A stretch of DNA of 64,000 bases from Echinostoma caproni (taxonomy: Eukaryota; Platyhelminthes; Trematoda; Plagiorchiida; Echinostomatidae), in assembly GCA_900618425.1 (NCBI GenBank), contig UZAN01039787.1:2695-66694 (forward strand), read 5' to 3'. This document shows positions 59,330 through 64,000 of this stretch, one piece after another (positions within the stretch are counted from its first letter, which is position 1; every line of letters starts with the position of its first letter). The translations under genes and the position numbers were made by a program. The notes below the pieces were generated by a model that saw only the letters and a list, made by a program, of their open reading frames with translations, did not search any database and was not told the DNA's origin.

Positions 59330-59530
59330 AAGGACGGTCTGATCAGCTGCCTGGTGGCCGAGTGCGTAGTAAACTTGCGTTCTACCTGTTAGGTCGCTGG
59401 TACGGTCTCCAGTTGGTTAGATAGATCTGTACTGCTGACGAGAACAAACCAGATCGAAATAGCACTGCAGTGCTTCCTGGCTTTTCAGCTCACACTTCAT
59501 TCGTTCTGTGCACGCCGAAACTCAAATCAA
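59330..59530 (+). repeat. SINE-A copy, right arm of inverted pair
   Basis: CGGTCTGATCAGCTGCC, TGGTGGCCGAGTGCGTAG (box-A-like), TTGCGTTCTACCTGTTAGGTC, GGTACGGTCTCCAGTTGG (degenerate box B), GTACTGCTGACGAGAAC, CAGTGCTTCCTGGCTTTTC, TCATTCGTTCTGTGCACGCC. The nearest to full-length member of the family in this window. Confidence 0.72.
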
Positions 59531-59837
59531 ATCCCCCACTACTCTCACAAATCTTAATCACTAATTTTGATCTGTGCAAAAAGCCATGTGTGAGTTGCTT
59601 TCTTTTCCTCGGTTCAAGAGAAGTTCAATGTAGTAAACGTGCCTAATAGCCAAAAGCAAATGAGTCAAATTGGGACTGATATCGTCCGCCTGTGGTCTTG
59701 ACAGTTACTGTAGAGTCGGATAGTTTTCCATGGCTTGTTATGATCAGTTTCACCCGATTTCTGTTGGTGAGATTTGTGTAAAAGATGTGCCTACTCAGAT
59801 AATTTAAGTAGGCCAAATGAAAAGTCGTGCAACTAAG

Positions 59838-60114
59838 TTGCAATGGAAAAGTTGGGATGACCGACAAAGAGCACTGGAAATCTGGTGCGTCCTGTTTGGG
59901 ACTCGTACTATTTTGTCCCGACCAGGACTCAAGGGGTGAGCATTGGGGTGGGGAATTCAATCTCTTAATCTTGAGCTCAACGGTCAACGGTCATCACTTT
60001 GCAGGAATGACTCAATCAATTTAGACGGTTTTTAACAGGTACCAGGTACTGTTGATCGACGGAACAGCTACCCAGTGCTGTTTGTCGGTCATTCCAAATA
60101 CTTCCATCGCAATT
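59838..60114. repeat. Inverted repeat built on an ACCGACAAAGAGCACTGG motif
   Basis: GGATGACCGACAAAGAGCACTGG at 59855-59877 is mirrored at 60072-60095 (plus strand CCAGTGCTGTTTGTCGGTC). A related stretch is at 36102-36160 within Penelope-like element 2. The pairing extends a little outward (TTGCAATGG / CCATCGCAA). Confidence 0.5.
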
Positions 60115-60139
60115 AAATGCTTTCAACTATTGGGTAGTT

Positions 60140-61846
60140 TACGAACTCCCAACAAGTGAAACCCGCAGCAAAGATCAACAAAAGTGCCCGATTCATCCGA
60201 AAAAGCGAATGAGTTAATCCAAACTAGAAACTCTAAATCGTGTCACTAAAATTCATCATAAGTGAATAAAGTCGACTTTTTCTTGGTCGGGTGACATACG
60301 CTTACATCCTCAAAATAGTGCTTATCTGGTTTTAGTGTAACTGTTCGGTCATTCATATCCGTAAATTACGATAATTCTTTGGCATATACTTCTCTTTTTG
60401 TAATTAATTACAAATACGCTCGCATAATTCAGCATATGTGCCATCGATATTCAAAAACGGAGACAAAGGTATTATTAGAAAGACCATAGAGACGATAAAT
60501 GTATCTCTAGTAGTGTTAGGCGGGGACCTGACGTCTTATATCATTATTGTTCACGCCCCTGCGGTCGTCCAACTCACCGCACTTCATTCGCATCTGCTGC
60601 TCGGAGGTGATGAATTTACGGGTAGGTTAACAGATTGCCTGCAACCAGGGACCTTTAAGCTGCCCACAGAGAGATTGCGCAGAGTAAGTTTGTCCCGCCT
60701 TGCAAGCTGTTGGTCCGAAGCACGGTGAAGGATTGCCTAAAAAGACTGACAGCCAACTAACGCTATTTACATTATTGTTGTTACCTCGCAATAAATCGGA
60801 ATGTTCACAGAGGTGTTCATGACAGATCAGACGATATACTCCGTGTCTTGATTATGGTTAATTGTTTTCTTTCATCTTCCCTAAGAACATACCCAATTCC
60901 ACTTCCGTTGAATATTCATTCTTGTGAGTTTAGCAGAGATAACTTTTTGTTTGCTTTGGGCTATAGATGTGCCAATGACTCGGGATCAGTTTTTTAATTG
61001 AAAATTGTACTAACCTTAGGCAAGATAATTTAGTGAACATTTTTGCAGTTTATTCCACTTCAATGGTACACACTTATCTATGATAGTTGTGTTCGTTTCA
61101 TTTACAATCGTTCATGCGCCAGTTGAGGGACTGCCTTTCACATCGTGTGGAAAGCTAACGATAAATTCTGATTATACCAAGTTTTGCTTAATTGCAATGA
61201 CTTTACAAGAAAATGTATCCTATTCAAAGGAAATACTCATGAGCTTTGTTCATTACCGCCCCCCACCCGCGAGGTCATTAAATAGGATTTTCACCTTCTA
61301 TACTTTGAGACAATATAATGCTTATTGCTGTGTAATGATAAATATTTTTGTGCGTCCGTAAACGTTTGACTCAGCCGCCGTATAAGTTGTAAAACAAATA
61401 CTCCACCTCAGATAAATTGCACGAAAATCTAATGGAATTATCTGAAATTCCATATGGTCTTTAAGTGAATCATAAATTAATAACAAAAAATATTAAAATA
61501 TTTAGGCCCAAGGTCTATATATTTTGTCAAACTAATGGAACTTACCATAAATAGAATGAATCTATTCAGGGCCGCCACTTCCCCGCTCTGAATGGCAGTG
61601 CTACAATTTATTTGATAGATAATTTTATCTACACTTTAGCAGCACGAAATCCGTTTATCTGTTAGTAGTATTAGTCATATAGATTTGCTCTTATGAAACA
61701 AAAGGTTTCTAAATAAGTCCTGTGAACTTTTATAGTAAGTCACGTGTCCGTGTACGTGACAATCACGTAGCCTGTTGAAAAATGAGTGAACATTAGTTTG
61801 AGTTACCATAATGATACACTATTGTCTGCTGGTCCGAACCTTTCAG
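60140..61846. other. Unassigned sequence, end of putative Ig-gene intron 1
   Basis: No element recognised. An ATG frame at 61080-61361 begins with a hydrophobic stretch (MIVVFVSFTIVHAPVEG), which could pass for a signal peptide, but no phase-1 donor follows it, so it is a weaker first exon for the Ig gene than 40085-40154. Confidence 0.4.
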
Positions 61847-62304
61847 GACCCCAGAGCAATGGCCTATTTCTTCACGGATATCCTCCGCCCGCTCCATTCG
61901 GTCGACGTTTGACTCGTGACCCGGTCAGTCTGTACGACTCGGATGTTTCCACTCTAGACCAAAAACCGCAGTTGCAAGCCAGTCACGAGAAAAATTTTAC
62001 CGTACTCAAATGCAGTGTGAGCCGCCCGAAATCGAACGCTGAGATCTATTTACTCTGTCCGGCTTTGGCTGATCGTTACGGGACCGGACATTGCTATCAA
62101 GGTTGCACGCCGACCGAACCATGTTCTCGATCTGCACGAAGCGAGCAAAAATCGTGTGTGCCAAATGATCAGACGGTATTCTGTGAACAAGTGAAATACG
62201 CGAACGGAACGACCACAATCCAGGTGAAGATCGATCGAACCGATCCAAGGCTTTCCGGGTTCTGGTCTTGTACACATGCAGGCATGGAAAGTGCGAAATT
62301 TAAA
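61847..62304 (+). CDS. Immunoglobulin-like domain exon of a secreted or membrane protein
   Basis: Acceptor CCGAACCTTTCAG ends at 61846 and donor TTTAAA|GTGAGT begins at 62305. The exon is two bases plus 152 codons, in phase with the signal exon at 40085-40154. After a Pro/Gly-rich lead (LHGYPPPAPFGRRL) comes an Ig-like fold: NFTVLKCSVS gives the B-strand Cys, and FWSCTHAGMESAKFK gives the F-strand Cys with the W-x-C-like context (usual YxC becomes WSC). Eight Cys in all, including a cluster GHCYQGCTPTEPC between the strands, suggest extra disulfides. Two N-glycosylation sequons (NFT, NGT). The frame upstream to 61786 lacks ATG and is intronic. Likely a cell-adhesion or surface receptor; exact family not recognised. 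More exons lie beyond 64000. Confidence 0.72.
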
Positions 62305-64000
62305 GTGAGTTTCAAACAATTCGATTTACTTTCACTGATAGCAGTACCGTTCTAAGGAGTGGGTTTGAAATTCACTACTCATGTGTAAAATAGGTTCCCT
62401 TTAACTCTAATGGTTTGGTGGTGAATAGATTCACTGTCGCATTGCCCAAAACTTCTCCAATGATCTAGGGCCTTTAGATGGCTTTCTGATTCAAATACCG
62501 GTGCTTACGTTGCCGGTTTTCTTAACTGAACAATGGGTCCTTGTGATTATGCGGTAAACCCTTACTGTTTTCTATAACACACAGGTGTTTTTAGGAAAAA
62601 AATTAGTCAGAAATAAGATAGAGAAAAATAATTTTTATCTGTGACGGTGCCATTATCAAGACGTGTCAATCAACTCCGATGAAGCAGAGCAGTTCATGTA
62701 TTGAGAGAATATCAGGAAGCAAGTGGGGTCATTTCTAAATCGATAATATTCCTTTCAATTTAATGCAGCGAACGAAATTTGTGTAGTTCATTAGAGTTGC
62801 AATTTGTTAGGTGATTCAAGTGATCAATTTTGAATGGCTTTTAGTTTTTAATTTGACAAAATTTTACTGAAAATGTCAATAATCTTTTCTGTTATTGCCT
62901 AGTGTTCTGTATCAAGACTGAGTTCCCGTAATTTGACGTTGCTAAATGACCTTTTCGTGTTTGCATTCAGTATTTGGTCAAACGGAAATCTATTCAGTCC
63001 AAACATCAATTTTTATATTTCAATCGAAACGTGAAAGACATTCGTTCAACAGTTCTCATAAAACTGTCTACGGTCGCATTCAAAATGACTGACATTCCCT
63101 ATCGATCACGTGCGTGTGCACGACTTTGTTAACGAACAAACCTAACTAAGTCATGTGATTCGTGAGGATTCGTGAAGAAATGAACAATGTGACTCCAAAG
63201 AACAGGAAGTGTTCGGTGGATTGATCATTACCACAGAGGAGCCAGAAATGGCTTAGGAGAATTTTTTATTTAGTATTGCTTATTTGATAGTAAAGTGGTT
63301 TAGATAAGATGGTAAATTCACAGAGTCGAAAGTCGTCTAAATGCCACCACGGATATTCATAACTCTCTTATCTATTGCATCCTCTTTCTGCTACTAGAGC
63401 TGAGATTAGATCATGAATTTCTACCTATCGAACAAAAAGTATGTGAAGGAATATTTTGATTAGTTGTAGGTCACATCTCGTGCAGAAGGAACATCCACAG
63501 ATTCCGAAAACGGAATTCCTTACTTTACAGCCAAAGTTAGGGTAATTAGCAGTAAACCGGGGAACAAAACTCACACTGTGTAGAGCAGATCAAGTGATCT
63601 AAGAGTACTATTTACCAAATAACGTCTACACACTAAAATGGTAAGAGGTTTCGAGCAATACACAGGGGAAATATCTTATCTTGCATTTTTATTGCGTTCT
63701 GCGGTGGAAGATACCATGTAAAATGTTGATGCAATTGCAAATACTGCGGACCAACCTAGATTGATAGTTCAGATGTTCAGAATATCGGAGGGCCAATGCT
63801 CAGCGTCCAGGTTTGTGTCATAGTGACTGACCTCAGTGAGCATACCCAGGGAATTGTATCAACAAGCATACTAAAGAACGTATCTAATAGGGTTTGCTCA
63901 GCCTAGTTGTTCAGGCTAAGTTTTCTCTGAACTGAAAAAGACGAGATTCATTTCATGATATACTAAGCATCCATCATCATCGGTGTTCATTTGTTGAAAT
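62305..64000. other. Intron after the Ig exon; nothing recognised
   Basis: Begins with donor GTGAGT. I see no further exon or repeat before the window ends. Confidence 0.45.

Noticed and set aside
61080..61361. Alternative first exon for the Ig gene (hydrophobic MIVVFVSFTIVHAPVEG)
   Set aside because: No phase-1 donor of quality follows within the frame, whereas 40085-40154 has both a textbook signal and a perfect donor.
1..64000. Spliced-leader RNA gene, CRISPR array, rRNA or histone cluster
   Set aside because: Looked for and not seen on either strand.

Overview
The window is eukaryotic, intron-rich and repeat-laden, and most likely comes from a digenean flatworm (fluke). The reasons are an NR5B-class nuclear receptor split over large introns, several copies of non-LTR retrotransposons of the kind abundant in liver and lung flukes, Penelope-like elements carrying GIY-YIG domains, and tRNA-derived short repeats. 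The species cannot be fixed from the sequence alone. Two runs of N (18098-18514 and 46910-47764) and five single Ns mark assembly joins.

Region 1 (about 1.8-17.4 kb, + strand) holds the one securely identified gene, a FTZ-F1/DHR39-type (NR5B) orphan nuclear receptor. Seven exons (1778-2033, 4840-5198, 5560-5827, 8870-9369, 14934-15239, 15507-15672, 15910-16463) join with consistent phases into 802 visible codons: a Gln-rich, Ser/Thr/Gly-rich A/B region, a C4 double zinc finger with the NR5 P-box, a FTZ-F1 box, an acidic hinge, a ligand-binding domain ending in an AF-2 helix, and a 107-residue C-terminal tail. The start codon lies upstream, outside the window. Introns 3 and 4 are swollen by degenerate LINE copies.

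Region 2 (about 17.4-39 kb) is mostly decayed mobile DNA: an RTE-like LINE 5' half (-) across the first gap, two LINE 3' halves (-), a CR1-like fragment (+) and two adjacent, different Penelope-like elements (34.7-37.2 kb). Between them, two or three stretches at 24.4-28.9 kb look like phase-0 coding exons of an unrecognised gene.

Region 3 (about 39-64 kb, + strand) probably contains the start of a second gene. A signal-peptide exon (40085-40154) with a perfect GTGAGT donor in phase 1 matches, in phase, an immunoglobulin-like exon at 61847-62304; the gene continues past the window. If they are joined, the 21.7 kb intron between them carries a striking number of short repeats in inverted pairs (49.8/50.1, 54.4/54.7, 59.1/59.3 and 59.85/60.08 kb), a CR1-like LINE (-) at 57.4-58.3 kb, and some coding-like stretches of unknown status on both strands.

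The two genes do not obviously work together: one is a nuclear transcription factor and the other a secreted or membrane-anchored Ig protein. No rRNA, true tRNA, CRISPR or operon structure was seen.
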